This document shows, one piece after another, positions 16,327 through 25,484 of a stretch of 55,631 bases of DNA (position 1 is the stretch's first letter; the number at the start of each line of letters is the position of its first letter). The stretch is taken from assembly GCF_006864425.1 (NCBI RefSeq), contig NZ_QHLI01000011.1:1-55631 (forward strand), written 5' to 3'. Position numbers and translations under genes: made by a program. Under the pieces are notes generated by a model. It was given only the letters and a program-made list of their open reading frames with translations. It was not told the DNA's origin and did not search any database. Origin of the DNA: Campylobacter troglodytis (GTDB taxonomy: Bacteria > Campylobacterota > Campylobacteria > Campylobacterales > Campylobacteraceae).

Positions 16327-17370
16327 ATGAGAAGTATTTTTTTATATTTTTTGTTTGTAGTGTGGGGCTTATTTTTCACCGCTTGTTCTACTCAAATTCA
16401 GCAAAAATTACCACTTCAAAGTACTCCAAGCACAGTTAAATTCAGCACAAATTCCTTAAACAAAATAGCCATCATCATACCAGAACAAGCCATTAAAAGC
16501 TATTCAAATGTCATTATAAATTCAAGTATGGCTTATTTAATGAGGCGAGATGCCAAGATAGAGCTTAAAGTTTTCTTAATAGGCACAGAGGATGAAAATA
16601 AGCTTAAAGCCGTGATTGAAAAGCTTCAAGCACAAGATTTTCGTTTCATCATAGCAGGACTTACTCTAAGAGGGGCTAATATCCTAGCTAACCTTAAAGC
16701 AAATCATATGTATTTTTACATACCAACAATCAACAAAAACAGCACTAGCATAAATGCCTCAAATATATATTTTGGAGGCATTGACTATGACGCACAGATA
16801 CAAAGCCTTCTAAGCCTATCAAATGGCAATATAGCAAGCTTTTATGATAACTCAGCCCTTTCAAACAACCTAAATCAAAAGCTTATAAATCAAATAGGTG
16901 GGGTAAGGACATATACTGTCGTTGGAGAAAAGATTAATTTTCCCTCCTTACTAAGATCAAAGGGCAGTTTAAGTGGGGCCTCTGTGTTTTTAAATACCCC
17001 CTTGGTTAAAAGTGCCATCATTAGCTCTCAGCTAAGAAGCAACGGTATGTATCCATATGCGATCTTATCCACTCAAATAGGCTATAATCCAACCTTTTTA
17101 AGTCTTACTCAGGCTGAGGATAGAAGAAAAATGATCATAGCAAATTCAATTTTAAATGATGATCTTTTTTTAAGCCACGCAAATGAAATGCTAAATCAAA
17201 GCCTAGATTACAACTGGGTAGCTTATGCTACTAGCCTTGGGCTTGATTATTTTTATTCTCAAAAGATGAACAAGGCTTCAAGCTTGTTTAAGGAAAAGAT
17301 GCAAGATAATCAGATCGTTTATAAGATCAAGCTTATGCAAAGCTTGGATTTTAGCTTCAAGGAGTATTAA
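16327..17370 (+). CDS. LpoA-like periplasmic lipoprotein (periplasmic-binding fold)
   Basis: A 347-residue predicted lipoprotein: signal peptide MRSIFLYFLFVVWGLFFTAC with the lipobox FTAC, Cys20 being the lipidation site. The mature part resembles the penicillin-binding-protein activator LpoA/LppC or a type 1 periplasmic-binding fold, with IAIIIPEQAIKSYSNVIINS, FIIAGLTLRGANILANL and a late YDGVNW-like segment (LDYNWVAYATSLGLDYF). In C. jejuni the matching position between the UDG-like gene and the ybgC-type gene also holds a periplasmic protein. A role in cell-wall synthesis is inference. Its 3' end overlaps the convergent thioesterase gene by 14 bp. Confidence 0.7.
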   Translation: MRSIFLYFLFVVWGLFFTACSTQIQQKLPLQSTPSTVKFSTNSLNKIAIIIPEQAIKSYSNVIINSSMAYLMRRDAKIELKVFLIGTEDENKLKAVIEKLQAQDFRFIIAGLTLRGANILANLKANHMYFYIPTINKNSTSINASNIYFGGIDYDAQIQSLLSLSNGNIASFYDNSALSNNLNQKLINQIGGVRTYTVVGEKINFPSLLRSKGSLSGASVFLNTPLVKSAIISSQLRSNGMYPYAILSTQIGYNPTFLSLTQAEDRRKMIIANSILNDDLFLSHANEMLNQSLDYNWVAYATSLGLDYFYSQKMNKASSLFKEKMQDNQIVYKIKLMQSLDFSFKEY

Positions 17371-17740
17371 ATAGGCTTTTTAAGGCTTCTTTTAACTCAG
17401 CTGACATAGGCACAGCCCTTTCATCTTTGATAAAGGCAAGGGTAAAATCAGCACTAAACAGCTTGATCTTAGCTTTAAAAATTTCTTGTCTAACAAGCAA
17501 ACTAGCCTTCTTAACTTGCAAAAGATCGCTTTTTACCTCAAGCAAGTCTCCTAATTTTGCAGGCTTTAAAAATGAACAATTCGCCCTTGCTAATAAAAAA
17601 TGTCCTTTTTTTGCATCAAAAATATGAGGATATTTGTCAAAAAAAAGCTCAGATCTAGCCCTTTCGCAAAAATTCAAATACCTACTATGATACACCACTC
17701 CTCCAGCATCTGTATCCTCATAATACACCCTGATTTTCAT
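17357..17740 (-). CDS. YbgC-type acyl-CoA thioesterase
   Basis: A 127-residue hot-dog-fold thioesterase of the YbgC/4-hydroxybenzoyl-CoA type. The catalytic signature is RVYYEDTDAGGVVYHSRYLNFCERARSE: Asp in DTDAGG followed by V-Y-H-S-R-Y. It hydrolyses acyl-CoA or acyl-ACP thioesters in the cytoplasm and is linked in other bacteria to the Tol-Pal region and phospholipid metabolism. ATG 17740 is preceded by AAGGAGTATAA. It converges on, and overlaps by 14 bp, the lipoprotein gene. Confidence 0.93.
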   Translation of the reverse strand: MKIRVYYEDTDAGGVVYHSRYLNFCERARSELFFDKYPHIFDAKKGHFLLARANCSFLKPAKLGDLLEVKSDLLQVKKASLLVRQEIFKAKIKLFSADFTLAFIKDERAVPMSAELKEALKSLFNTP

Positions 17741-18030
17741 TTATACTCCTTAAAAATCTTTATTTAAATTCAGCAAAAACAAACAATATTAAAAATTCAA
17801 TTTTTATAAACATCAAATGCGAAAAAAGATCTTTTTAAAAAACTTTTAAGCATTTTAGTGAATTTAATTAAAGATTTTGCGTAAATTTTAGCCAAATTTT
17901 TATCTAAGTGCCTTTGATATGTGCTTAAATTTTTTCATAAGAATTAAAAATTAAAGTTTTTTTAAGGCTTGAATTTAAGGTCTTTGAATTTTTGAAAGTC
18001 TCAAATTAACAAATCTTAACCCAACTTTGA

Positions 18031-18036
18031 TAAAAT
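18031..18036 (+). promoter_or_regulatory. Probable -10 box of rplI
   Basis: TAAAAT in TTTGATAAAATGCT lies 24 bp before the rplI ATG, followed by AAAAAGGACGAG as ribosome-binding site. The rest of the 17741-18059 gap is AT-rich without any gene; the divergent thioesterase gene must also start from it. Confidence 0.45.
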
Positions 18037-18059
18037 GCTTTCTTTTAAAAAGGACGAGA

Positions 18060-18509
18060 ATGAAAGTTTTACTCATAAAGGATGTAAAAGCCTTGGGCAA
18101 GGCTGGGGAGATAAAAGAGGTCAAGGATGGCTATGGGCAAAATTACCTCATAGCAAAGGGCTTTGCAAAGGCTGCTACAACGGAGGTTTTGCGAAAATTT
18201 GAAAGCGAGCAGCGAAAAAAAGCCGAGCAGTTAAGGTTGGAGCTAGAAAAATTAGAGGCTTTAAGGACTGAGCTTGCCAAAAAGCAAATTAGCATCACTA
18301 AGCCTTTGGGAGCAAATGGGGCATTGTTTGGAGGCGTTACAAAGGATGAAATAGCCACAGCCTTAAAGGCACAAACAGGCATAGAGCTTGACAAACGCAC
18401 CTTTGAAATTGATACCATCAAAGCCACAGGTAGCTATGATATAAGCGTCAAGCTAGGACACGGCTTGCACGGGGTTTTTACGCTTTTGGTTAAGGGTGAG
18501 GGGGTTTGA
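18060..18509 (+). CDS. rplI: 50S ribosomal protein L9
   Basis: A 149-residue L9: N-terminal RNA-binding domain with MKVLLIKDVKALGKAGEIKEVKDGYGQNYL, the long connecting helix (~40-75) and the C-terminal domain (GALFGGVTKDEIATALK). ATG 18060 is chosen over an upstream TTG because AAAAAGGACGAGA precedes it and because L9 begins with this sequence. In C. jejuni rplI precedes hslV-hslU as here, but in this window a 485-bp gap with a large palindrome separates them. Confidence 0.97.
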   Translation: MKVLLIKDVKALGKAGEIKEVKDGYGQNYLIAKGFAKAATTEVLRKFESEQRKKAEQLRLELEKLEALRTELAKKQISITKPLGANGALFGGVTKDEIATALKAQTGIELDKRTFEIDTIKATGSYDISVKLGHGLHGVFTLLVKGEGV

Positions 18510-18994
18510 GAGTTAGCTTTTTTGAATTTTAGCCGTTTTGAGTGGCGAAATTTTAAGGTTTTAAATAAAAAAATGGTGTCATTGTGAGAAAATTCAAGTC
18601 AAAAGCCTGAATTTCAAGTGAATTTAAAGGCAAAAACAAAGTTTCAAACTTACTCAACGCGGTTGCCCACGAAAGAAACTTAATCCGCTTTCGCGGATTT
18701 TTTCTTTCGGGTCAAAGCGTTTCGTTTCATTTTACACTTTGTTTTTGCTGTAGGCGTTTCTTGTCGGCACTTTCAAGGCTATCGCCTTGAATTTAAACGC
18801 ACTTCGTGCGTTGTGGATATTTTTGCTTCGGCTACGCCTCGCAACCCGTTGGGTCGCTACGCTCAAGATAATAAAAATTTAGGCTTTCGCTTTGAATTTA
18901 TGATTTATTTGGTCGTTTTTGCGACTAGCAATGCTGAATTTAAGGCACAAAAATTTGCAAGTTTTTTGAATTCTAAAGAAAAAATGGAGTAAAA
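18510..18994. repeat. rplI-hslV gap with a large nested palindrome and a hairpin element
   Basis: The gap holds a 117-bp nested inverted repeat. The outer arms CAAAAACAAAGT (18631-18642) and ACTTTGTTTTTG (18736-18747) match perfectly. The inner arms GAAAGAAA and TTTCTTTC enclose AATCCGC (18682-18688)-TTTC-GCGGATT (18693-18699). The inner part followed by T's looks like a terminator in either direction. Further right is a short hairpin element (18823-18844, with CCCGTTGGGT after it). hslV may therefore have its own promoter in the last 100 bp. Confidence 0.65.
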
Positions 18995-19537
18995 ATGTTT
19001 CACGCAACGACAATTCTAGCCTACAAGGGCAAAAACAAATCCGTCATCGGTGGAGACGGGCAAGTAAGCTTTGGAAACACAGTTCTTAAAGGAAACGCCG
19101 TAAAGATAAGAAAGCTAGACAGCGGCAAGGTCTTGGCGGGCTTTGCAGGTAGCACAGCGGATGCCTTTAATCTTTTTGATATGTTTGAAAACTTGCTTTC
19201 AAGCTCAAAGGGGGATTTATTAAAGGCTGCCATTGATTTTTCAAAGGAATGGCGAAAAGATAAGTATTTGCGAAGGCTTGAGGCTATGATGCTGGTCCTT
19301 GATAGAAAGCACATTTTTTTGCTCTCAGGCACAGGCGATGTCGTAGAGCCAGAGGACGGGCAAATTGCAGCCATAGGAAGTGGTGGGAATTTCGCCCTCT
19401 CAGCCGCTAGGGCTTTGGCAAAGCATAGCGATTTAGACGAGGAGGCACTTGTAAAGGAAAGTTTGCAAATTGCAGGTGAGATTTGCATTTACACAAACAC
19501 AAACATAAAAACATACACAATCGAGGACAAAGAATGA
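18995..19537 (+). CDS. hslV: ATP-dependent protease subunit HslV
   Basis: A 180-residue peptidase subunit of the HslUV protease, which assembles as two hexamer rings with HslU caps. The N-terminus reads [20 protein letters not shown], so the catalytic N-terminal threonine would be Thr5 after removal of a short propeptide, as in other epsilonproteobacteria. [21 protein letters not shown] is the conserved proteasome-beta-like segment, and [14 protein letters not shown] follows in the C-terminal half. ATG 18995 follows AATGGAGTAAAA. The TGA overlaps the hslU ATG (ATGA), showing coupled translation. Confidence 0.97.
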   Translation: MFHATTILAYKGKNKSVIGGDGQVSFGNTVLKGNAVKIRKLDSGKVLAGFAGSTADAFNLFDMFENLLSSSKGDLLKAAIDFSKEWRKDKYLRRLEAMMLVLDRKHIFLLSGTGDVVEPEDGQIAAIGSGGNFALSAARALAKHSDLDEEALVKESLQIAGEICIYTNTNIKTYTIEDKE

Positions 19538-20850
19538 ATTTAACACCAAAAGAACTAGTCAAATTCCTAGATGATTATGTCATCGGACAAAAAAACGCCA
19601 AAAAAATCATAGCCATAGCCCTACGAAATCGCTACCGCAGAATGAAACTAAGCAAGGAATTACAAGATGACATAACCCCCAAAAATATCCTAATGATAGG
19701 CTCCACAGGGGTTGGTAAAACAGAAATTGCGCGCCGTCTTTCAAAAATGCTTGGCTTTCCCTTTGTCAAGGTCGAGGCTAGCAAATACACAGAGGTTGGC
19801 TTTGTGGGGCGAGATGTTGAAAGTATGGTAAGGGACCTCGCAAATGCAGCAATGTCGCTCGTAAAAAACGAACAAAGGGAGAAAAATCAAGCCAAAATCG
19901 ATGAATTCATAGAAAATAAGATCCTTGAAAAGCTCTTGCCGCCTCTGCCAAAGGGGGTTAGCGAGGAAAAGCAAGAAGAATATAAAAATAGCCTTAATAA
20001 AATGAGGGCTCGCCTTCAAAATGGGGACCTAGATGAGAGTATGATAGAGATTGAAATCTCTCAAAATATGTTTGACACAAACCCAAATTTACCCCCTGAA
20101 ATGGGCGCTATGCAAGACATAGTAAAGGTTATAGGTGTGGGGAGTAAAAGGGTAAAAAAAGAGATGAAAATCAAAGATGCCAAAAATGCCCTAAAAAACG
20201 AGGCTAGCGAGAAGATACTTGATATGGAAAGCATTAAGAGCGAGGCTTTAAGGCGGGCTGAAAATGAGGGAATTATTTTTATAGATGAGATTGACAAGGT
20301 AGCTGTGAGTGGGGGTTCAAACAGGCAAGATCCCAGCAAAGAGGGCGTTCAAAGGGATTTGCTTCCCATAGTTGAGGGAAGTAGCGTTCAAACAAAAATC
20401 GGCACACTCAAAACAGACTATATCCTTTTCATAGCAGCAGGTGCCTTTCATTTAAGTAAGCCAAGCGACTTAATCCCAGAGCTTCAAGGGCGTTTTCCCT
20501 TGCGTGTAGAGCTTGATAGCCTTGATGATGAGGCACTTTATGAGATACTAACTCGCCCTAAAAACTCGCTTTTAAAGCAGTATAAAGAGCTTTTAGGCAC
20601 TGAGAATTTAGAGCTTGAATTTAAAGATGAAGCCGTGCGAGAAATAGCTAAAATCGCTAGCATTGCAAATGCTGAAATGCAAGATATAGGTGCAAGACGC
20701 TTGCATACTGTCATTGAAAAGCTTTTAGAGGATCTAAGCTTTGAAGCGGATAGCTACTCAGGGCAAAAATTCACAGTTGATAAGAAAATGGTAGAGGAAA
20801 AGCTAGGGGATATAATTGAAAATAAGGATCTAGCAAGGTACATTCTTTAA
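19534..20850 (+). CDS. hslU: ATP-dependent protease ATPase subunit HslU
   Basis: A 439-residue AAA+ unfoldase that feeds substrates to HslV. It begins [20 protein letters not shown], with Walker A GSTGVGKT at 56-63, the GYVG-like pore loop ([10 protein letters not shown]), an intermediate domain (~110-230), Walker B IIFIDEID at 247-254, sensor and C-terminal segments ([21 protein letters not shown]). It ends [11 protein letters not shown], the C-terminal tail that docks in HslV. ATG 19534 overlaps the hslV TGA; upstream in-frame Met codons lie inside hslV and are rejected. Confidence 0.97.
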   Translation: MNLTPKELVKFLDDYVIGQKNAKKIIAIALRNRYRRMKLSKELQDDITPKNILMIGSTGVGKTEIARRLSKMLGFPFVKVEASKYTEVGFVGRDVESMVRDLANAAMSLVKNEQREKNQAKIDEFIENKILEKLLPPLPKGVSEEKQEEYKNSLNKMRARLQNGDLDESMIEIEISQNMFDTNPNLPPEMGAMQDIVKVIGVGSKRVKKEMKIKDAKNALKNEASEKILDMESIKSEALRRAENEGIIFIDEIDKVAVSGGSNRQDPSKEGVQRDLLPIVEGSSVQTKIGTLKTDYILFIAAGAFHLSKPSDLIPELQGRFPLRVELDSLDDEALYEILTRPKNSLLKQYKELLGTENLELEFKDEAVREIAKIASIANAEMQDIGARRLHTVIEKLLEDLSFEADSYSGQKFTVDKKMVEEKLGDIIENKDLARYIL

Positions 20851-21774
20851 AATTTGCTCTTGGTGTGGATTTATCTTGTGGGGCTTTATTTGGCTGTGAA
20901 TTTTTGTCTAAGCTTATCTTAATTTAAGCCCTTTGCAAAAAGTAGCCTTGTAAGTGTTTGCCTTGCAGAGTGTTTCTCTTTGATAAGTCCTTGAAATTTC
21001 TTGGGTTTCATTTAAAAGCTTGAATTTAAAAAATCCTATGCATTTATCACTACAAGCAAGTTTAAAAAATAAATTTAAACTGAGAAGCCTTGATTTTAAA
21101 AGATCAAGCCTTTAAAGCCTCTGTCTTGTAGGGCTTGTTTTGCAAGTATTTAATGTGCTAGAATTTGTATATGTCTGCTAGAATTCAAGTGGCAAATTCG
21201 TGTAGGCTAGAAGTGCTTTTTGCCTAGAAAACTGTGAGCCTCTTATGCAAGGTAAAATTCATAAAATTTGGCTTGAAAATTTCACACTGGATAGGATATA
21301 AAATAGACAAACCTTTATAACAATGAGTTATTAAAAATGGGAAAGGTAAAACTGACATTTTTCATTTTAAGTGATAGAATAAATGCTAACAAGTATAAAG
21401 ACGAGGCAATATAAGAAAAGATCAACAAAGCTTAGATAAAAACTAGCTTAAATTTGCACCAACAGTTCCTTTGCCTCGCCAAAGTGTAAGTGTTTGCAAA
21501 AAATTTTTAACCGCTCTTCGTTCAAATAGCCAAGGGCTGTAAAAGAGTGTTTAGGGCTTATTTTTAGCTTTTTTCGGCTGCCTTGACTTTAAAATGTGTA
21601 TATATTTAGGAAAATATCAAAAGCATTTTTTGCCAAAAAGTGAATTTTTGTGCCTTAAAATTGAGCTAATTTTTAGGCTAAATTCATAAAATAAACCCAT
21701 CTTTTTATGATAAATGTATTTTGTGGGGCTTGAATGATGAGCTTAATTTTTCGTTCAAAAAAAGAGGTATAGAG
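20851..21774. other. Gene-free stretch with possible gene debris
   Basis: About 920 bp without a convincing gene. At 21337-21414 a 25-codon frame (MGKVKLTFFILSDRINANK, then stop) reads like the beginning of a lost gene, but I cannot name it. CGAGGCAA (21402) and TTGCCTCG (21471) form an inverted repeat. The rest is AT-rich with scattered AAATTCAAG words. Confidence 0.35.
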
Positions 21775-22077
21775 ATGATAGAGGGTATTGTAGGCGTAAT
21801 TTTAGGGCTTGGGGTGTTTTTGGGAATGCTTTTTAGCGTCTTTTATCCCATAATTCTTGTTTTTAGGCAAAAAATGCTTCATTTAGCCAACAAACGCAAA
21901 GCAGCTTATATAATGCTTGGCTTTTCTAGCCTTGCCCTTGCCTTACCATTTTTTGTTGCCTTTTATCTTTTGTCTATAGCTGAAAACAGTGCGGCTGGTT
22001 TTGGCTTTGCTTATACCTTTATACTTTCGCCCTTTATCTCCTTACTTGGCTTAATCATCGCTAATAAATTCAAATAA
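21775..22077 (+). CDS. Small hypothetical membrane protein
   Basis: A 100-residue protein I do not recognise. It has three hydrophobic helices: about 3-27 (IEGIVGVILGLGVFLGMLFS), 42-66 (AAYIMLGFSSLALALPFFVA) and 73-97 (AAGFGFAYTFILSPFISLLG), with positively charged residues (RQKMLHLANKRK) between the first two. ATG 21775 is chosen because AAAGAGG lies upstream; an earlier TTG at 21721 would add an unlikely polar leader. It stands alone between two gene-free stretches, so no context hints at its role. Confidence 0.55.
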   Translation: MIEGIVGVILGLGVFLGMLFSVFYPIILVFRQKMLHLANKRKAAYIMLGFSSLALALPFFVAFYLLSIAENSAAGFGFAYTFILSPFISLLGLIIANKFK

Positions 22078-22865
22078 TAAGGCTTTTTTACAAAAATATT
22101 GATCTTAGACAAAATACCATTTTTGTCATTCTAAACGGTAGAGTAAAGAAACTCGTAATTTAAAAAGAGTTATTTCGTTTTCTAAGAAAACTCAATATGA
22201 CAAAAATTCACAAAAGCCTTTAAATTCTTGTAATTGTGAGCAAGAAGCCACGAATTTATGGAGAAATGCCTTGAATTTAATGGATTCTTCGCCAGTAAAC
22301 TCGCTAACGATCAATCAATACTTTTTTGAAAAAGAGCCAATAATAACTTTTCAAGTTAAAATTCAAATGACTTAGCTAAGGCTAGTTTTTGATGATAAAT
22401 TTTTTTGATACACCTTGCTATACAGTGTTTAAACAAGCTTAACTTATGCTTTACTTTAAATTAGGCAGCTTGAATTTTTAATTTAAAATTCAACCTAGCT
22501 TGAATTCTAAGTTTTATTGTAAGCAAGGTTTTAAATTTTGCTGAATTTTTCTTGCATATTTTGTGAAAGCTTGAATTTAAAAGGCTTTTTTACAAAAATA
22601 TTGATCTTGGACAAAATATTTTCTTCCTCATTTTTAGCTACACAAAGAAAGCAGATTTAGTAACACAAATAAAGTAGAAAAATTCGCAAAAAAATGTAGT
22701 AGCTTAAAGGCAAAAATGGACGCAAAAAATGTGATTTTTGAGCTTCCTTGCCGCAAAAGGTAAAGAATAAAAAATGAATATTTTTTGAAAAAGCCTACAA
22801 AAATATATAATTTACTTGAATTTAGATCTAAATTTAGGCTAAAATTTGCAAAAAAAGGATTAAAA
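22078..22865. repeat. Gene-free stretch with a repeated ~35-bp word
   Basis: GGCTTTTTTACAAAAATATT followed by GATCTTRGACAAAAT occurs at 22081-22115 and again at about 22583-22617; a shorter form is seen near 27431. Around them are GTCATTCTAAACG and GGATTCTTCGCC words of the kind found also at 40200-40400. No gene is visible. metF starts at the right end. Confidence 0.5.
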
Positions 22866-23702
22866 ATGCAAAAAGCAAGTTTTTCTTTCGAGCTTTTTCC
22901 GCCAAGAAAGGATGATGGTATAGATAAGATCTACCGTGCCTTAGATGAGCTATCTACTTTAAAGCCCGATTTCATAAGCGTTACTTATGGAGCTGGGGGT
23001 TCTGCTAATTCAAAAGCTACCCTAGACATAGCTTCCTTGGTTAAGGATAGATATGAGCTTCCTAGCATAGTGCATTTGCCCTGCATACATCAAAGCAAGG
23101 AAAGCATTTTAAAGATCTTAAACGAGTGCAAGGCTAGAAAACTTAACAATATCCTTGCTTTAAGAGGGGACATTGTCGAGGGCAAGGCTGTGAGTGAGGA
23201 CTTTAAATTTGCAAGCGATTTGATAGCTTTTATAAAAAAACAAGGTGATTTTAAGATCTATGCTGCTTGCTATCCTGAAAAACACATAGCTGCAAAGAGC
23301 TTTGTTGAAGACATTCATAATCTTAAGATCAAAGTAGACAGCGGTACAGACACCCTACTAACCCAGCTTTTTTTTGACAATAGCGATTTTTACCGCTTCA
23401 AAGAAGCTTGCGAGATAGCAAGGATTGATATTCCTATCTTTGCTGGCATTATGCCTGTGGCAAACAAGCGTCAGGTGCTCAAAATTACAAATATTTGCGG
23501 AGCAAAAATTCCTCCAAAATTCGCCAAGATCTTACAAAAATACGAAAACAACGACACTGCTATGAAAGATGCAGGAATTGCCTATGCCATAGAACAAATT
23601 GTAGATCTGCTTACAAGCGGGGTTAAGGGCATTCACATTTATACTATGAATAATTCTTACATAGCAAGACGCATTTATGAGGCAGTACATTCCTTGCTAT
23701 GA
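22866..23702 (+). CDS. metF: 5,10-methylenetetrahydrofolate reductase
   Basis: A 278-residue MetF, the flavoprotein that reduces 5,10-methylene-THF to 5-methyl-THF for methionine synthesis. It starts MQKASFSFELFPPRKDDGID, with the catalytic Glu in SFELFPP, then FISVTYGAGGS, IVHLPCIHQ, NILALRGDIVEG, GVACYPE-like AACYPEKH, and LTQLFFDNSDFYRF. ATG 22866 follows AAAAAAAGGATTAAAA and is preferred over an upstream frame-internal Met at 22785. Length is typical of the family. It appears monocistronic, with gene-free DNA on both sides. Confidence 0.95.
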   Translation: MQKASFSFELFPPRKDDGIDKIYRALDELSTLKPDFISVTYGAGGSANSKATLDIASLVKDRYELPSIVHLPCIHQSKESILKILNECKARKLNNILALRGDIVEGKAVSEDFKFASDLIAFIKKQGDFKIYAACYPEKHIAAKSFVEDIHNLKIKVDSGTDTLLTQLFFDNSDFYRFKEACEIARIDIPIFAGIMPVANKRQVLKITNICGAKIPPKFAKILQKYENNDTAMKDAGIAYAIEQIVDLLTSGVKGIHIYTMNNSYIARRIYEAVHSLL

Positions 23703-23878
23703 GACAAATTAACTTGTGAATTTAAGGCTTGAAAATTAAATAAAATTTTGAATTTTTAGCAAAAATGAGGCTTTTAAATTCAAAAATCTTTTAAATTCAA
23801 GTTATATTTTTTTAGAATTTTAAAGGGCTATTTTACAACAAGTCTTTTATAAATAAGCATTTTTTGTTTGCTTTTTAT

Positions 23879-24022
23879 TTATTTTTGTCTATTTTTGGTG
23901 CCAAGTGCCTCAAAGAATAGTTTCTTTAGTCTAAAAAAGAAAATAGCGATCTTGGCTCTTAAATCTCTATTTTCTTTAATAAAATAAGTTTCTTTACAAA
24001 AGGGATCTTTGTTTTCAAGCAT
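23879..24022 (-). CDS. Possible 47-residue small protein or gene fragment
   Basis: An uninterrupted 48-codon frame reads MLENKDPFCKETYFIKENRD followed by a basic, partly hydrophobic helix (AKIAIFFFRLKKLFFEALG). The composition looks protein-like, and an AAGAAGG lies about 14 bases before the ATG, somewhat far. I recognise no family. It could be a small amphipathic protein or the last part of a decayed gene in this gene-poor region between metF and the IS relics. Confidence 0.3.
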   Translation of the reverse strand: MLENKDPFCKETYFIKENRDLRAKIAIFFFRLKKLFFEALGTKNRQK

Positions 24023-24049
24023 TGTAAGCACACAAGCCTTCTTTTGTTA

Positions 24050-24445
24050 AAGGCTAAAATTTGCAAATTTGTGTAATAAAATTTAATGCTTTTGCATAAA
24101 AAAATCTTAAATTTTAAGTTCAAGTCAGCACTTACTACTTGCTAGATTTGTGAAAAAACTGTTGTTTTTTTTATTCTTTCATCTTTTTTAAAGATTGCAA
24201 AATTATTTTTATAATTTAAATAAAAATAATATATTTTTATAAGATAAAATTTAAGTTTTTAGCTTATTTAAAAGAATTTTTATAAATTTAATTAAGCTCT
24301 TTTTAAAAATATAATTTTATCATTTTTTATAAATTTTGATAAATTTTAAAGCCTTATTTAAGATCTTAAATGCAAAAAGCTCGTCTTTGATTAGGCTTAT
24401 CTTCTACACTCAAAATGGCTAGGTTCAATTAGAAAACAAGCAAGG
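24050..24445. other. Very AT-rich gene-free stretch
   Basis: Extremely AT-rich sequence between the possible small gene and an IS fragment. I see no coding frame or defined element. Confidence 0.35.
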
Positions 24446-24449
24446 TTTC

Positions 24450-24660
24450 TTTAAAAATGAGTGCTGAGATTGAAGTTTATGAGAGTTATTTTTTGCTTTG
24501 TTAAACTCGCAACTGCGTAGCAGAAGGAACAAATGCTCATTATATGGTAAAACACGTCAAATTCGAGTTTACAAACGAGTAAATCATATCAATGAAATTG
24601 TGAATGTTTTTGTTTTGTGTTCTTGCAACTGCGTAGTAAAAGTTTGCAAAGGCTAGCCTA
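24450..24660 (+). mobile_element. IS1595-like element fragment, copy 3
   Basis: The reading MSAEIEVYESYF (24457-24492) corresponds to the transposase segment before the DESYFGA motif. A short hairpin element follows directly, then NAHYMVKHVKFEF and NHINEIVNVF, which normally lie ~90 residues later. The intervening part is therefore deleted, with the joint at the hairpin element. A second hairpin element sits after HINEIVNVF (24605-24640). 24690-24745 resembles the tail of repeat R2. Confidence 0.65.
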
Positions 24661-24751
24661 GGGGTTTGATGGCAAGATAATTTTTCACGCAATGATAGTG
24701 AATTTAGATCTGAGATCAAAGTTAAGAATGTAAATTTGCATAAAATTTTAT

Positions 24752-25335
24752 GGCTCAATTAAACTTAACAGAATTTTCCCTTATCAACTTTAATAAAATT
24801 TGATAAAGATTTTGTCCCAAATTTTTTGTATTATATCTAAAATTCTGTTTCCTTTAAGTGAAGGATAAAATTTTCTTTCTTAATGCCACGAAATTTGGCA
24901 AGTGTCAACTTTGCAAAGTCCCCAAAAGTTCTCTATCCCATTGATGTGGTTATGTCCATTTGCAAACTCGTTTTTAAAGTGTTTTACTCTGTAATGCGCC
25001 TTTGCTCCTTCTTGCAAAGTTGCGAGTGTAACGAAGCAAAAAATCCACCAAGCCATCATAAACTTTGAAGCTTTCCTATAAATTTCACTTTCTGCCAACT
25101 CTGAAAATTCCTTTATTATGGACTGCAACTCTTTGGCAGAGCAAGTGTTTGAGTGTATAAACTCGTGCTGTTGCGTTTTAGCATACCTTCTGCTAGCAGT
25201 TACGAGTGCGTAGCACGAAGTAAAAAATAACACAAAATTTCACTAAATTATATCTGCGAAATTTGGGAACGGACTTTTGTTTTTCATAGGTGTTAACTTA
25301 AAAACCTTTCAATTTGGTTTAAGTTTAATTGAGCC
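24752..25335 (-). mobile_element. IS1595-like element relic, copy 4
   Basis: Both ends are preserved: GGCTCAATTAAACTTAA (24752-24768) and its inverse TTAAGTTTAATTGAGCC (25319-25335). At 584 bp it is shortened. The minus-strand frame 25233-24880 runs through a hairpin element, then AKTQQHEFIHSNTCSAKELQ, another hairpin element (WWIFCFVTLATLQEG) and AHYRVKHFKNEFANGHNHIN followed by GIENFWGLCK, clearly an IS1595-family DDE transposase C-terminal half. The DESYFGA-RVRGKRG part is missing between two hairpin elements. It cannot encode a complete transposase. Confidence 0.8.
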
Positions 25336-25484
25336 AAATTTTTAAAATGGCTTAGGAAAATCCTAGAACATTTTAGCTAGAAATATCAGCCGTCTTAAAA
25401 TAAGCCAAGCTAGCATTTAAAGCTTTTTTAAGCTTAGTTTTTTATAATAGCCTCATTTAATTTGTGAGTTTAAAGAGAAAAGCT

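Noticed and set aside
18143-18427. Antisense frame within rplI
   Set aside because: Shadow of a strongly conserved ribosomal protein gene, with no start signals.
19483-19533. N-terminally extended HslU start
   Set aside because: The extension lies inside hslV and reads a low-complexity His/Lys stretch; the ATGA overlap at 19534 is the usual start.
24880-25233. Functional IS transposase
   Set aside because: The region with the first catalytic Asp (DESYFGA) is deleted and the frame begins within a hairpin element.
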